Numbered from the stretch's first letter, positions 11,317 to 22,433 are shown. The stretch: DNA of 64,000 bases from Doryteuthis pealeii (GCA_023376005.1 CM042142.1:54115994-54179993), one strand, 5' to 3'. Program-made: numbers and translations. Notes: a model not told the origin generated them from the letters alone.

Positions 11317-11735
11317 TACTATTACTAATATTATCATTATTATTGCCCTATATTTGTGTGCGTGTTTTTAATATATTGAGCACGTTTTCGATAATTTACC
11401 TATGCCACTGCAATGGAAAGGTTAAAGCGGCAGTTGAATAGTACCTGTTTTGAAATTCGTATCGTAGCCGAGTTCGTGTCGTGAGTTCGATCCCCATTGG
11501 TTTTACTATAATTTTTGAATTTTTTTTTTTTTTTTGCCTTGTGCAAGCCTAAGACAAACATTGTAAAGGGCGCTGCCTATAGAGCGACGGCTAACAAGTT
11601 GCTTTCAAAATCCATTTCGTTAATAATGAATTTGGTTCTCACTAAATCTCCCAGCCCTTGTACCATATTTACCTTAAGTGATAGGAAGGAACGGGCGGAT
11701 AGTGAAAAGGATATATAAATGGAAACAAGCCGAAA
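11317..11735. other. Spacer with tRNA-like B box and poly-T
   Basis: A B-box-like GAGTTCGATCCCC lies at about 11480-11496, followed by a T run at 11519-11535. A weak SINE fragment is possible. No gene seen. Confidence 0.4.
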
Positions 11736-13795
11736 AATATAGAAAGGAACATGAAAAAAGATATGTAGGTAGATAGATAGAAATGTCGAAAAAAAAGATA
11801 TAGATAGAAACATGCCGGGAAAATATGTATCGATAGATAGATAGAAATGTGCCGGGAAAATATGTAGCGATAGATAGATAGAAACATGCCGGGAAAATAT
11901 ATACTGATAGATAGATGGAAACATGCCGGGAAAATATGTACTGATAGATAGATAGAAATGTGCCGGAAAATATGTAGTGATAGATAGATGGAAACATGCC
12001 GGGAAAATTTGTAGCGATAGATAGATGGAAACATGCCGGAAAATTTGTAGCGATAGATAGATGGAAACATGCCGGGAAAATATATACTGATAGATAGATA
12101 GAAATGTGCCGGGAAAATATGTAGCGATAGATAGAAATGTGCCGGGAAAATATGTAACGATAGATAGATAGAAATGTGCCGGAAAATATGTAGCGATAGA
12201 TAGATAGAAATGTGCCGGGAAAATATGTAGCGATAGATAGATAGAAATGTGCCGGGAAAATATGTAGCGATAGATAGATAGAAACATGCCGGGAAAATAT
12301 ATACTGATAGATAGATGGAAACATGCCGGAAAATATGTACTGATAGATAGATAGAAATGTGCCGGGAAAATATGTAGTGATAGATAGATGGAAACATGCC
12401 GGGAAAATTTGTAGCGATAGATAGATGGAAACATGCCGGGAAAATTTGTAGCGATAGATAGATGGAAACATGCCGGGAAAATATATACTGATAGATAGAT
12501 AGAAATGTATAGATAGATAGAAATGTGCCGGGAAAATATGTAGCGATAGATAGATAGAAATGTGCCGGGAAAATATGTAGCGATAGATGGAAACATGCCG
12601 GGAAAATATGTAGCGATAGATAGATGGAAACATGCCGGGAAAATATGTAGCGATAGATAGAAATGTGCGGGAAAATATGTAACGATAGATAGATAGAAAT
12701 GTGCGGGAAAATATGTAGCGATAGATAGATAGAAATGTGCCGGGAAAATATGTAGCGATAGATAGAAACATGCCGGAAAATATGTAACGATAGATAGATT
12801 GACACATGCGGGAAAATATGTAACGATAGATAGATAGATGGAAACATGCGGGAAAATATGTAGTGATAGATAGATAGAAATGTGCCGGGAAAATATGTAG
12901 CGATAGATAGATAGAAATGTGCCGGGAAAATATGTAGCGATAGATAGAAACATGCCGGGAAAATATGTAACGATAGATAGATTGACACATGCCGGGAAAA
13001 TATGTAACGATAGATAGATAGACGGAAACATGCCGGGAAAATATGTAGCGATAGATAGATAGAAATGTGCCGGGAAAATATGTAGCGATAGATAGATGGA
13101 AACATGCCGGGAAAATATGAAACGATAGATAGATAGAAACGTGCCGGGAAAATATGTAACGATAGATAGATGGAAACATGCTGGGAAAATATATACTGAT
13201 AGATAGATAGAAATGTGCCGGGAAAATATGTAACGATAGATAGATAGATGGAAACATGCCGGGAAAATATGAAACGATAGATAGATAGAAATATGCCGGG
13301 AAAATATGTAGTGATAGATAGATAGATGGAAACATGCCGGGAAAATATGAAGCGATAGATAGATAGATAGAAACATGCCGGGAAAATATGTAGCGATAGA
13401 TAAAAAGATATAGATAGAAACATGCCGAAAAGATAGAAAGATACTGGAGAAATTTTAAAAAACAAAAAACAGAGAAACATGCAAAAAGATAGATGAAAAC
13501 ATGCCGGAGAAGATAGATAGAAATATGCTGAAAAAGATGAATGAAATCAGGCCGGGAGAAGATATATCGATAGATAGACAGATAGAAACATGCCGAAAAA
13601 GGATTGATAATGCCGTCCTTTTTCTTGTTACAATGTAAATGGTTGATTCAACGTTCAAAACGATGCTAAAACTAAATAATTAAATAATAAATCTATTAAT
13701 TCTGATGCAGGAATTTTCTTTTCATACGTTTTTACCTATAAAAGAGAATTGCGATACACAGGGTTCAATCAGTCCTTAGATTTCTCTAATCTTAT
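11736..13795 (+). repeat. Right arm of inverted minisatellite pair (array 2)
   Basis: About 40 tandem units of mostly 33-41 bp, each built from GCCGGGAAAATATGTA, CGATAGATAGATAGAAA and TGT or CAT, run to about 13400. A degenerate edge and a unique flank (13600-13795) match 4000-4190 in inverse orientation. On the minus strand all three frames stay open (599, 603 and 553 codons), because no phase of the unit contains a stop. The same array in block B (48540-49580) is about half as long. Confidence 0.95.
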
Positions 13796-14130
13796 ATATA
13801 CACACACACATAGTCTTTATTATTTCTCCACACCTCACTCTCTGATAGAGGATATTCATTTTATTTCTACACAAAATAAACGTAAAATACACAAGTATAA
13901 AGTGAGGGTATATTTTGTCTTATTATATCTCATTTCCCTCCTTTAAGAATTAAGAGTGGACACGTGTACGTATCTTGAAACAATATCATACTTTCTTAAT
14001 CTTTTGTTCCCTTCGTCCCAATGTGTGTACATATGTATGTGTGCACCTATGTATGTGTGCGTTTGTGTTTATGCATCTTGGTCTGAATGTCTGTGAGTGA
14101 CATGTGTGCGTGTGATATATAGTCTGTGTA
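13796..14130. other. Spacer, no gene
   Basis: AT-rich, with a short AC run at 13801-13810. Confidence 0.5.
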
Positions 14131-15120
14131 ATATATCATCTGCATGTTGTTGTATGTGTGTAATATATAATGTGCGTGTTGGGGTGTGCGTATGTGTGTA
14201 ATATATAATGTGTGTGTTTTGGGGTGTGTGTATGTGTGTAATACATAATGTGTGTTTGTTGGGGTGTGTGTATGTGTGTAATATATAATGTGTGTTTGTT
14301 GGGGTGTGTGTATGTGTGTAATACATAATGTGTGTGTGTTGGGGTGTGTATGTGTGTGTGTTGGGTGTGTATGTGTGTAATACATAATGTGTGTGTGTTG
14401 GGGTGTGTGTATGTGTGTAATATATAATGTGTGTGTTGGGGTGTGTGTATGTGTGTAATATATAATGTGTGTGTTGGGGTGTGTGTATATGCGTAATATA
14501 TAATTGTGTGTGTGTTTGTATGTAATATATAATCTGCGTGTTGTGGTATGTGTGTGTGTATATGATATAATCTGCGTGTTGTGGTATGTGTGTGTGTATA
14601 TGATATATAATCTGCGTGTTGTGATGTGTGTGTAATACATAATCTGCGTTTTGTGATGTGTGTGTAATACATAATCTGCGTGTTGTGGTGTGTGTGTAAT
14701 ACATAATCTGCGTGTTGTGGTGTGTGTGTGTAATACATAATCTGCGTGTTGTGGTGTGTGTGTGTAATACATAATCTGCGTGTTTGTGGTGTGTGTGTGT
14801 AATACATAATCTGCGTGTAGTAGTGTGTGTGTAATCTGCGTGTAGTAGTGTGTGTGTGTAATACATAATCTGCGTGGTATGTGTGTGTGGTGTGTAATAC
14901 ATAATCTGCGTGGTGCGTGTGTGCGTGTATATTTATGTGTTTGTGTAAGAGCGGATCTGTGTGTGTGTCTGTAAAAGTGAGTCTGTCTGTCTGTCTCTGT
15001 CTCTGTCTCTCTCTCTCTGTGTCTCTGTCTGTCTGTCTCATTGAGAGTCTGAGTGGGTCTGTGTGTGTGTGTGCCCGTGTGTGTGTCTTTCTATCTCTGT
15101 TCTTATGTCTGTTTTTGTAT
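14130..15120. repeat. TG-rich minisatellite with TCTG tail
   Basis: Two related units of about 35-40 bp: GTGTTGGGGTGTGTGTATG with GTGTAATATATAAT (14160-14510), then GTAATACATAATCTGCGTG with TTGTGGTGTGTG (14510-14925). Then come TCTG/TCTC runs to 15120. Minus-strand frames of 241-301 codons are repeat translations. The equivalent in block B is 50130-50945. Confidence 0.9.
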
Positions 15121-15990
15121 GTTTACCTGTCACAGTTTTAAATGTGATCCCTTTTCTTTTTCTTTTAAATATATCAATGATAATTTAAATAAATATTCTT
15201 AAGGTCTAAATAAATATGTAATTGTGTACGCGATTTTATGTGGCGTGTGGTTGTGTTTGCACGGGATTGTGCGGCACACTGTGTGTACCTGTGTGTTTGG
15301 GGAGGGGAGGTGGATAAATGTGTGTTAGTAGTGTCTGTGTGTGCGTTTGCCTAGATCGGTGTGTTCGTGTGTGTGTGTGTGTGTGTGTGTGTGCGTTTTC
15401 AGGTTCTATTCTCTCCTTTAAGACGTTTCTTTTGTCTTAAAATTTTGATTAAACTGTTTCTCGCACTGCTTTTTACCCTTTTTTTTTCTTCCTTTTTGTT
15501 TTTCTTTTTTATTTCATTTTATCGATTCTTCAGACTTTTCTTCCAGCGATTTATGCCGGCGTTCCTTTCTTTTCTTTTCTTTTCTTTCTTCTTTCATTCC
15601 TTTTCCCTTAGCTTATTTGTATTTTTATTTTTATTTTATTCATTCTCTATTTTCCCTTTTTTTTTGTCCGTTATTTCTCTGTACACACCTAAAAGCCTTT
15701 TATCGTGAACGCGAAAGGGAAAACTCAGCTTAGTAGTTCTTGTGTCTGGGGTGAATTATAGAAAATCTCAAAGTGGGGATGTCACGAATTTAAAAAAGAA
15801 AAAAGAAAGAAAACCTTGTCTCACTCGTATAACCTTTTTTTTTTTTTTTTTTTTTTTTTCACTTGTTAAACTACCTTTTTATACTTATATCGCTTGATAT
15901 ACTATCTTTTCAAATTTCATACAAATCAGACGGCATGTAGTTAGATTCAGTTGAAAACACCTATTCTCTTCATCCTTACTCTCCACTTCC
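15121..15990. other. T-rich spacer, no gene
   Basis: Contains a GT run (15367-15394), a T/C-rich stretch (15470-15680) and a poly-T run at 15834-15860. The plus frame at 15361-15708 is Phe/Leu low complexity. Confidence 0.6.
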
Positions 15991-15994
15991 CCCC

Positions 15995-15995
15995 T

Positions 15996-16050
<55 letters not shown>

Positions 16051-16101
16051 ATGCGTACTTGTGTATGAAATGCGTGTCTATAAACACATGTACACGCACG
16101 C

Positions 16102-16140
<39 letters not shown>

Positions 16141-16435
16141 TACATACACAAGCGTGTGTGTATGTATATATTTAGACGCACGTGTATGTATGTGTGAATA
16201 TATATGTATATATTCACACATACACGCGCGTGTTTTTAAAGATATAATTGTGTGTATGTTTATGCAGGCACGCACATTTAATTTTCATTGTGCGTGTTTA
16301 TATATAGTCTGTACGACATTCTACACACCGAGCGATCCTTTGCCGGGATTACACTTGTCAATTTCATTTTCTATAAGAAAAAGTATCGAATTTTATGCGA
16401 TACATGCGTTGTAAGTGCCTTCAAGTAAAAATTTA

Positions 16436-16470
<35 letters not shown>

Positions 16471-16593
16471 AGCGCGTGTGTATGTATATATTTAGACGTG
16501 TGTGTGTATATATATATATACATATACACGCGCGTGTGTATGAAGATATGATTGTGTGTATGTTTATGCAGGTACACACACATTTAATTTTCA

Positions 16594-16630
<37 letters not shown>

Positions 16631-16635
16631 GTGTG
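15995..16635. repeat. CT microsatellite and duplicated TA/TG segment
   Basis: CT run at 15998-16047 and TA runs at 16098-16136, 16435-16456 and 16590-16628. A segment of about 140 bp at 16140-16290 recurs at 16463-16600, sharing GCGTGTGTATGTATATATTT, ACACGCGCGTGT and TTGTGTGTATGTTTATGCAG. This is a direct duplication at about 320-bp spacing. Confidence 0.8.
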
Positions 16636-16883
16636 TGTATGAGATTTTTATCAGAGCAATATTACACTTTTAATGATCTTACTAAAAATGAATGAAGCAA
16701 TTTCCAATCTAATTTGTAACTGAAGGAAAATTTTGTACGAACAACTTAAAATTATTCAAATTATCGATATAACGAAATAACTTTAAAAATCAGGAACCGT
16801 TGTTATAACAGTGACCCAACAGGTTCAGGGGTCGTCTTGTATGTGTGCGTGCATATATATATATATATATATGTGTGTGGTGC

Positions 16884-16921
<38 letters not shown>

Positions 16922-16974
16922 TGATGAAACAGTGAAACCCACATTTGTCGGATTTTTCCTCATCTGTTATTTTC

Positions 16975-17012
<38 letters not shown>

Positions 17013-17422
17013 ATTGTAGTCCCCATTTGTTTGTTCGCGATCTCCTCCTCGGGTTTTGGTGACAGACCCCTATAACCATATATATTTTGAATCAACATTA
17101 CCCAGGGTACTTGGATAAATATATTTCATTTTTTTATCAAAAGGAGCCCGGAGGCATATATCTCTTACTCATTGTTTCCCTATAATTTTAAACCATAGCT
17201 AAAAGGATCAGAAATGATGCCTATTCACAAAATTACAGCAAATTTCAATATCCTTATGATATCCTAATGGGAGCTACACCGCCCGATAGTGAACATTTTA
17301 GAAGCCCATAACTTGAGTATTGGAACCTATTATCCAGGGGTGGGGGGTTCTATTAATTAAACGTAAATTAATTAAAAAATGACCTTTTGTAAAATTTGGC
17401 TAATTTAAATATTGTCACTAAA
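16636..17422. other. AT-rich spacer, no gene
   Basis: TA runs at 16853-16872, 16890-16922 and 16978-17007, with no other recognised structure. Confidence 0.5.
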
Positions 17423-17690
17423 GGGCCGGTTTAGCTCAGTCGGTAGAGCGTTCGGCTAGAAACCACAAGGGTCCTTGTTCGATACCGACCCTCGCCAACT
17501 CAGCGTATGAGTAGCATAGGGATCTGTGCGGTAAAGTGAGGAGCTGATGGTGGGTGTGGCGCTCCACATCATACGCAAAAAGCAAAACAATCTCCTATGT
17601 CTAGCGCTAGTGAAAAGGGGAGAGACTCCCTCACTGATTGGCTGATACCGACTTTAGGCCACCCCGACGACTTTACTTACTTACTTTACT
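17423..17690 (+). mobile_element. tRNA-derived SINE, family 1 (best head)
   Basis: The head starts GGGCCGGTTTAGCTCAGTCG. The A box TTAGCTCAGTCGG and B box GTTCGATACC sit at tRNA-like spacing, but the anticodon arm does not pair well and no acceptor stem closes, so this is a SINE promoter and not a tRNA gene. The body has GCGTATGAGTAGCA and TCTGTGCGGTAAAGTG. The 3' end is ACTTTACTTACTTACTTTAC, a short tandem tail. The copy at 53202-53442 carries an internal deletion. Confidence 0.85.
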
Positions 17691-17861
17691 ATTCCATAAC
17701 CTAATATTTAATTCTTGAGGTTTATCACTATATTATATATTTTAATTAAACTTGTATTATTTATATACTTATATATGATAAAACATCACAATAATTATGG
17801 CAACAAAAGTGATAAGTTAACTGGCTTTAAAACCATCCACACGTGCGTGAATTAAGATAGT

Positions 17862-18113
17862 ATAAAGTTGGTGGAGTGGCCTAGGGTCTAGCGGGTGGGG
17901 CGGTCCCCTTTTCATTACCGCTAGACCAGAGAGATTGTTTTGTTTTTTTGTTGTTGTTTTTTGCGTCTGTGCTTGAGCGCCACACCTACCATCTGCTCCC
18001 CCACATTGTCACACAGATCCAAACTGTGCAACTAGTACGCTGAGTTGGTGAGGGTCGGCATCGAACCCGGAACCTTGTGGCTCTTAGGCGGATGCTCTAA
18101 CACCTGAGCTAAA
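17862..18113 (-). mobile_element. tRNA-derived SINE, family 1
   Basis: Minus-strand copy. It starts at the 3' end (AAAGTTGGTGGAGTGGCC) and ends with A box TTTAGCTCAGGTGTTAGAG read on the minus strand. The B box GGTTCGATGCC is intact. It has an internal A-rich patch (T-rich on the plus strand) at 17937-17962. Copy B is 53619-53870. Confidence 0.85.
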
Positions 18114-18205
18114 TCGAATGCGCGCATGCAATGCGAACATCTTTGTTTGCAATGAGCAAAATACTCAATACATGCAAATCACAGTACTATACATTGACTA
18201 GTTGA

Positions 18206-18246
<41 letters not shown>

Positions 18247-18441
18247 AAAGAGATACACCTGTGTTTGTGTGAGTATATACGTACGTATGTTTGTGTATCT
18301 AACACGTGTGTGATGTGTGTGTGTGTGTTTTTTCCAATAAACACCGTATTCAATGATTTGAAGATACTAAGGCGAAAAACCCTGGCGTAAAATAGAATTT
18401 AAATAGAATTAGACATCTGCTTATCAGCCAATATACTCAAT

Positions 18442-18490
<49 letters not shown>

Positions 18491-18500
18491 GAAGACAATA
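18206..18500. repeat. (GT)n and (CT)n microsatellites
   Basis: GT at 18207-18243 and CT at 18448-18486, separated by AT-rich DNA. Confidence 0.9.
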
Positions 18501-18524
18501 AACATGTGCACATGTTTACGTCTT

Positions 18525-19612
18525 TCTTTCTTTTTCTCTCTTTCTCTCTCTGTCGGTTCTCTTTTTGTGCCTTTTTTTCCTTTTCTTTCTCTCGCTCTCA
18601 CTGCCTACCCCTCTCTTACTCCTTCCTCATCTCTTCCTTTCTTTCTTTCTTTCTTTCCTCCCTCCCTCATCTCTTTCTTTTCTTTCTTCTTCTTTCTTTC
18701 CTCCTCCCTCATCTCTTTCCTTTCTTTCTTTCTCCCTCCCTCATCTCTTTCTTTCTTTTCTCCCCTCCTCATCTCTTTCTTTCCTTCCTCCCTCCCTCAT
18801 CTCTTCTTTCTTTCCTCCCTCCCTCATCTCTTTCTCTTTCTTTCCTCCCTCCTCATCTTTCCTCCTCATCTCTTTCTTTTCTCCCTCCCTGCCCCCTCAT
18901 TCTCTTTCCTCCCTCCCGCATCTCTTTCTTTCCTCCCTCTCTCATCTCTTTCTTTCCTCCCTCCCTCATCTCTTTCTTTTCCTCCCTCCCTCATCTCTTT
19001 CTTCCTTTCTTTTCCTCCCTCCCTCATCTCTTTCTTTCTTTCTTTCTCCCTCCCTCATCTCTTTCTTTCTTTCCTCCCTCCCTCATCTCTCCTTCCTCCC
19101 TCCCTCATCTCTTTCTTTCCTCCCTCCCACCCTCCCTCATCTCTTTCTTTCTCCCTCCTCTCTTTCCTCCTCCCTCATCTATTTCTTTCTCCATCCCTCA
19201 TCTCTTTCTTTCCTCCATCCTCATCTCTTCTTTCCTCCATCCCTCATTCTTTCTTTTCCCATCCCTCATCTCTTTCTTCTCCCCCCCACTCTTTCTTTCT
19301 CCCTCCCACTCTTTCTTTCTCTCCCCCCCATATCTCTTTCTTTCTCTCCCCCCCCATATCTCTTCTTTCTCCTCCCCCCCCATATCTTCTTTCTTTCTCC
19401 CCGCCCATATCTCTTTCTTTCTCTCCCCCCATATCTCTTTCTTTCTCCCCCCTTCTCTTTCTTTCTCCCCCCCATATCTCTTTCTTTCTCCCCCCCCATA
19501 TCTTTTTCTTTCTCTCCCCCCAATCTCTTTCTTTCTCCCCCCCCCATCTCTTTCTTTCTCTCCCCCCCCCATATCTCTTTCTTTCTCCCACACCACCCCA
19601 CTCTTTCTTTTC
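18525..19612. repeat. Polypyrimidine minisatellite, about 1.1 kb
   Basis: Units of roughly 20-30 bp combine CCTCCCTCCCTCATCTC with TTTCTTTCTT. From about 19270 the units shift to CCCCCCATATCTC with TTTCTTTCT. One strand is almost pure pyrimidine over 1.1 kb. All three plus frames (410, 395, 361 codons) and several minus frames are open for compositional reasons. Copy B (54290-55150) is shorter and uses more CCTCCTTCATCTC units. Confidence 0.95.
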
Positions 19613-19982
19613 CTCAATTTATTTTTCAATTGTCACTTTCCTCTCCATAATAAAAAAAAAAATATTTCCTGCACCACATCACAAAGGTTTTAATTTTTAT
19701 TTATTTCGATTTTTTTCTCCTTTTCTATATAGATAGAACGATGCCTATTTAAATAGGACCACCACACTGTCACAATTCCCCAAGTTCTGTTTTTAGGGGG
19801 AGGGATTCAAAGTTTACGCGCAAAAATGAGGATCACCTGAGGAATTGAACAACCGCCTCCGGCTTCACAATCCAAGTCCTCTTTGGACTACGGTTTACAG
19901 ATAAAGCCGCTGGAGACAGTTGGAGATTTCTGACCATAATAGAAGTATCGATGTTTCATAAACTCGACATTATTATCTTTAG
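19613..19982. other. Spacer, no gene
   Basis: A short A run near 19651-19662; otherwise nothing recognised. Confidence 0.5.
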
Positions 19983-20500
19983 AAGGCGCTCTTAGCGTAA
20001 CGATTATCGTCATTGGAAATTAAATCGGTGACTCGAGTTCAAATCCTGGTCGAGAATATTTACGTTTCCCTTAGTGATAATGCCTTTCGGAAAGGCATAA
20101 ATCAATCAGCTATACGCCCCCCACCAACACCAGCTATGGGTAAATAGTAAGTCAGACAGAATTATTTAGTATTGATTAGGCAAGCTGTATACATATTTAC
20201 TAACCCCTCTGCACGAGCAGGATGTGACACAAGGTCAATTTCTTAAGCGGAGTTTAACAGGTTTGAATTCAGAGTTTTCCTTCTCCTATACTGGTTACTT
20301 AGCCATGGTTAAGAGCCCAGTCTTCCCTGCTATTTACCCATAGCTGGAGGGAGAATTGGATTCATACCTTTCCCAAGGGTATTAGCGCCATGTGAAATAC
20401 AAACAGCTTCGTCCAGGCAAGCTGTATATGAGAACGAAAACTCTGAATTCAAACTAGCTCTTCTCCGTTTACAAATTGACCTTGTGTCGCATCCTGTCTA
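19983..20500 (+). mobile_element. SINE family 2 interrupted by a second SINE
   Basis: The head (GGCGCTCTTAGCGTAACGAT, B box CGAGTTCAAATCC) and body run from 19983 to 20191. A minus-strand SINE follows, and the outer element resumes at 20429 with GAACGAAAACTCTGAATTCA and ends near 20500 with GTCGCATCCTGTC. The uninterrupted version is at 55483-55755. Confidence 0.85.
20192..20414 (-). mobile_element. SINE family 2 insertion with 14-bp TSD, absent in B
   Basis: A 5'-truncated minus-strand SINE family 2 sits between two copies of AGGCAAGCTGTATA (20178-20191 and 20415-20428). Block B has a single AGGCAAGCTGT at the homologous place and continues directly with the outer SINE. This is a clean filled/empty site pair. 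Such duplications are typical of LINE-driven retroposition. The truncation falls inside the head, near the B box. Confidence 0.9.
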
Positions 20501-20520
20501 TAGTAGAGGAGGAGGAGTTA

Positions 20521-20910
20521 GTTTGGTTTCTTTGTTTAATGGCATATCAAGCTTCATGGGTTATTTAATGCCATAAGCTATTCTTCGAGAATAGTGTCCT
20601 AGATGCATCTAATGGTGAAGTTCCAATTTTGGAGCCCTGGGGAGAATAGTGTCCTAGATGGTGAAGTTCCAATTTTGGAGCCCTGGGGAGTGTGGAGTAC
20701 CCTTTCATCGCCATTACTTTCAGGTGTACCCTGACCCACAGTTGTAGTACCTGTTAGAGTTCCATCTATGGGTTAGATAAAAAAAAAAACTAGTTTAAAA
20801 ATTGAGTTTAGATATTTTTTTAACTGTATATTCATCAAGAATGAATAAACAAAAATTCTTCTGCATAAAATAATCCAACAAGGGTTGACATGCCGTAAAA
20901 TCAAACCAAT
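20521..20910 (+). mobile_element. TIR element (GGCAT-TIR family), internally deleted
   Basis: Left end TTTGGTTTCTTTGTTTAATG plus GCATATCAA; right end TTGACATGCCGTAAAATC, its approximate reverse complement. Between them lies one subterminal arm (GGTGAAGTTCCAATTTTGGA ... CCATCTATGGGTTAGATAA). A 55-bp tandem duplication (20587-20641 and 20642-20690, the second with about 7-9 bases missing) is absent from copy B at 55764-56105. No transposase is present. Confidence 0.75.
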
Positions 20911-21080
20911 CAGCTAGGAGAATAACAGTAGGGCTACTATTTAACCAATAGCTGAGGGATGAGGGGTTTCATACCTTTTCCAAGGATATTAATCCGAAAG
21001 TCAACATAGTACGGCTATCTGGAATTTGAACTCGCTTACTACGATTTCGCAGTCCAGCACGTTAGCTACGATGACATGGG
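20911..21080 (-). mobile_element. SINE family 2-like partial copy
   Basis: On the minus strand it keeps the GGTTAAATAGTAG block, GGAAAAGGTATGAAACC, and a head with GCGAGTTCAAATTCC. The 3' half is reduced. The counterpart is at 56106-56270. Confidence 0.6.
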
Positions 21081-21309
21081 AACTCTTGGTGGAACTCTTG
21101 GTGGAGGAGTTTGGTAAATACCGACATTTATTTCGTTATACTTTCCTAGTGAGAGCATCCAGCATATCATGTTGTGGCCCGAATATAGTCGATTGTTTAT
21201 ATTTACTAATAAAGCAAATAAGAGGCATAGGGACAGGTATAGTGTGTACCACCACTTTTTCAACTGAACAGGGCTTTGGTGATACACGTTTGAAAACAAG
21301 AATAGTAGA
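21081..21309. other. No gene
   Basis: Short open frames on both strands (21026-21343 plus, 21066-21299 minus) largely persist in block B but match no family I can recognise, and each overlaps repeat ends. Confidence 0.4.
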
Positions 21310-21310
21310 G

Positions 21311-22046
21311 TTTGGTTTGTTTTGTTTTACGGCATATTTTTGAATATAAATGAAATAAATCAATTCTTAATGGATAATACCATTTTTTTATAAATACATT
21401 TTTCTATTTAACCCATAGATGGGACCCTAACAGGTATCCACTCGGGTCAGTGGACAGGGAGCAATGGTGATGAAGGGGTGCTCCACATTCCCCAAACCTC
21501 CAAAACTGGAACCTCACCATCAGATAGAGTTTAACGTCATTCCCAGGACATGTAGACCCGCAGCCACCGCCTTCTAGCACCCATATGATAAAAAGGGGTT
21601 GGGGCTTGCCATAAAGGCAATAGGGTTGGGAAAATCATATAGGTGCTAGGGCTTGACGTGACCAGCCGATTGATCAAAGGGGGCCTCTCCGACCGACCGT
21701 CTAGCCCAAGATAGGGCCAAAGTGGAGTATTGCATGTCATGAACTGCTCATCCACTGGCTCTATCCTTAAACATCACGGGTCGCCACCCACGGTCAACAA
21801 GTGGCCTCTCATTGGGGAGTCTTACCCCTCTGCAGAGGTGCAGTCGGTGCATTCTAACGCCCCTGCGACAGGGCGGGAGAGTAGTAGAAGCGGTTAGGAT
21901 CCCCTCTATGGGTTAAATAGAATGAGTTTTTAAATGTTTTTCAAAATTTGAGTTTGACAAAATTAAAATACCCCTCAAGCAAAATAGATCAAAACCTCTT
22001 CGACATAACCCAACAAGGGTTGATATACCGTAAAATGTAACAAACT
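21311..22046 (+). mobile_element. TIR element (GGCAT-TIR family) with GC-rich core
   Basis: The left terminus TTTGGTTTGTTTTGTTTTAC-GGCAT and right terminus TTGATATACCGTAAAATG are inverted. The core is much richer in GC than its surroundings and includes GGGACCCTAACAGGTA, CCTCTGCAGAGGTGCAGTCG and GCCCCTGCGACAGGGCGG. About 40 bp of the left TIR is deleted relative to copy B (56494-57262), where GGCATATCAACCTCAGTGGG is intact. It has no transposase frame, so it is non-autonomous. The superfamily is unknown to me. Confidence 0.8.
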
Positions 22047-22151
22047 ATAGCCACATTTGAAAACACTGCATTTACCCGGGCGCGAACACTGGTTTCTGAT
22101 ACCGGCGAGAAATACACGCAGCATACTTTCTAATATATTCATAATTGTAAA

Positions 22152-22429
22152 GGCGCGTGGCATAATGGTTACAGTCATAGGAAATGAAGTCGTCGACCCG
22201 AGTTCAAATCATGGGCAAGGGTGTTTTCATTTCACATAGCGCTAATACCTTTGGCAAAGGTATGAATTAAACTATACTCCCTCCAGCTATGGGTAAATAG
22301 TAGGACTGTCTGGGATCTTTAGCCTTGGTTAAGCAACCAATCTAGGAGAAGGAAAATTCTGAATTTAAACCAATTAAACTCCGTTTGAGAAATTGACTTT
22401 ATGTCACATCCTGCTCGTGCGGAGATGTT

Positions 22430-22433
<4 letters not shown>
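22152..22433 (+). mobile_element. tRNA-derived SINE, family 2 (best copy)
   Basis: Starts GGCGCGTGGCATAATGGTTA, with an A-box-like TGGCATAATGG and B box GAGTTCAAATC. The body has AATACCTTTGGCAAAGGTAT, CTATGGGTAAATAGTAGGA and CTAGGAGAAGGAAAATTCTG, and the 3' end is CACATCCTGCTCGTGCGGAG. It is followed by about 50 bp of TA that is absent after the copy at 57376-57656. Confidence 0.85.

Noticed and set aside
12300..12330. CTGATAG ... GAAACATG inside the minisatellite as a hammerhead
   Set aside because: G8 is A, and the helices do not form; it is a chance match to the GATA repeat.
14160..14925. CRISPR-like regular repeats
   Set aside because: Units are contiguous TG-rich minisatellite repeats without spacers, in a eukaryotic context.
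14047..15041. Thr/His/Tyr-rich minus-strand frames up to 301 codons
   Set aside because: Direct translation of a CA-rich minisatellite.
16925..16950. GATGAAACAGTGAAACC as a hammerhead core
   Set aside because: C3 is missing and the six bases between the core strands cannot form helix II.
17423..17495. Possible tRNA gene
   Set aside because: A and B boxes are present but the anticodon arm and acceptor stem do not pair, and the sequence continues as a repeated SINE body.
18504..19736. Frames of 361-410 codons, Ser/Pro/Leu/Phe rich
   Set aside because: Open in three frames on one strand because the DNA is polypyrimidine.
21026..21343. 105-codon frame partly shared with 56270-56560
   Set aside because: Overlaps a SINE-like copy and the TIR of a transposon; no family similarity recognised.
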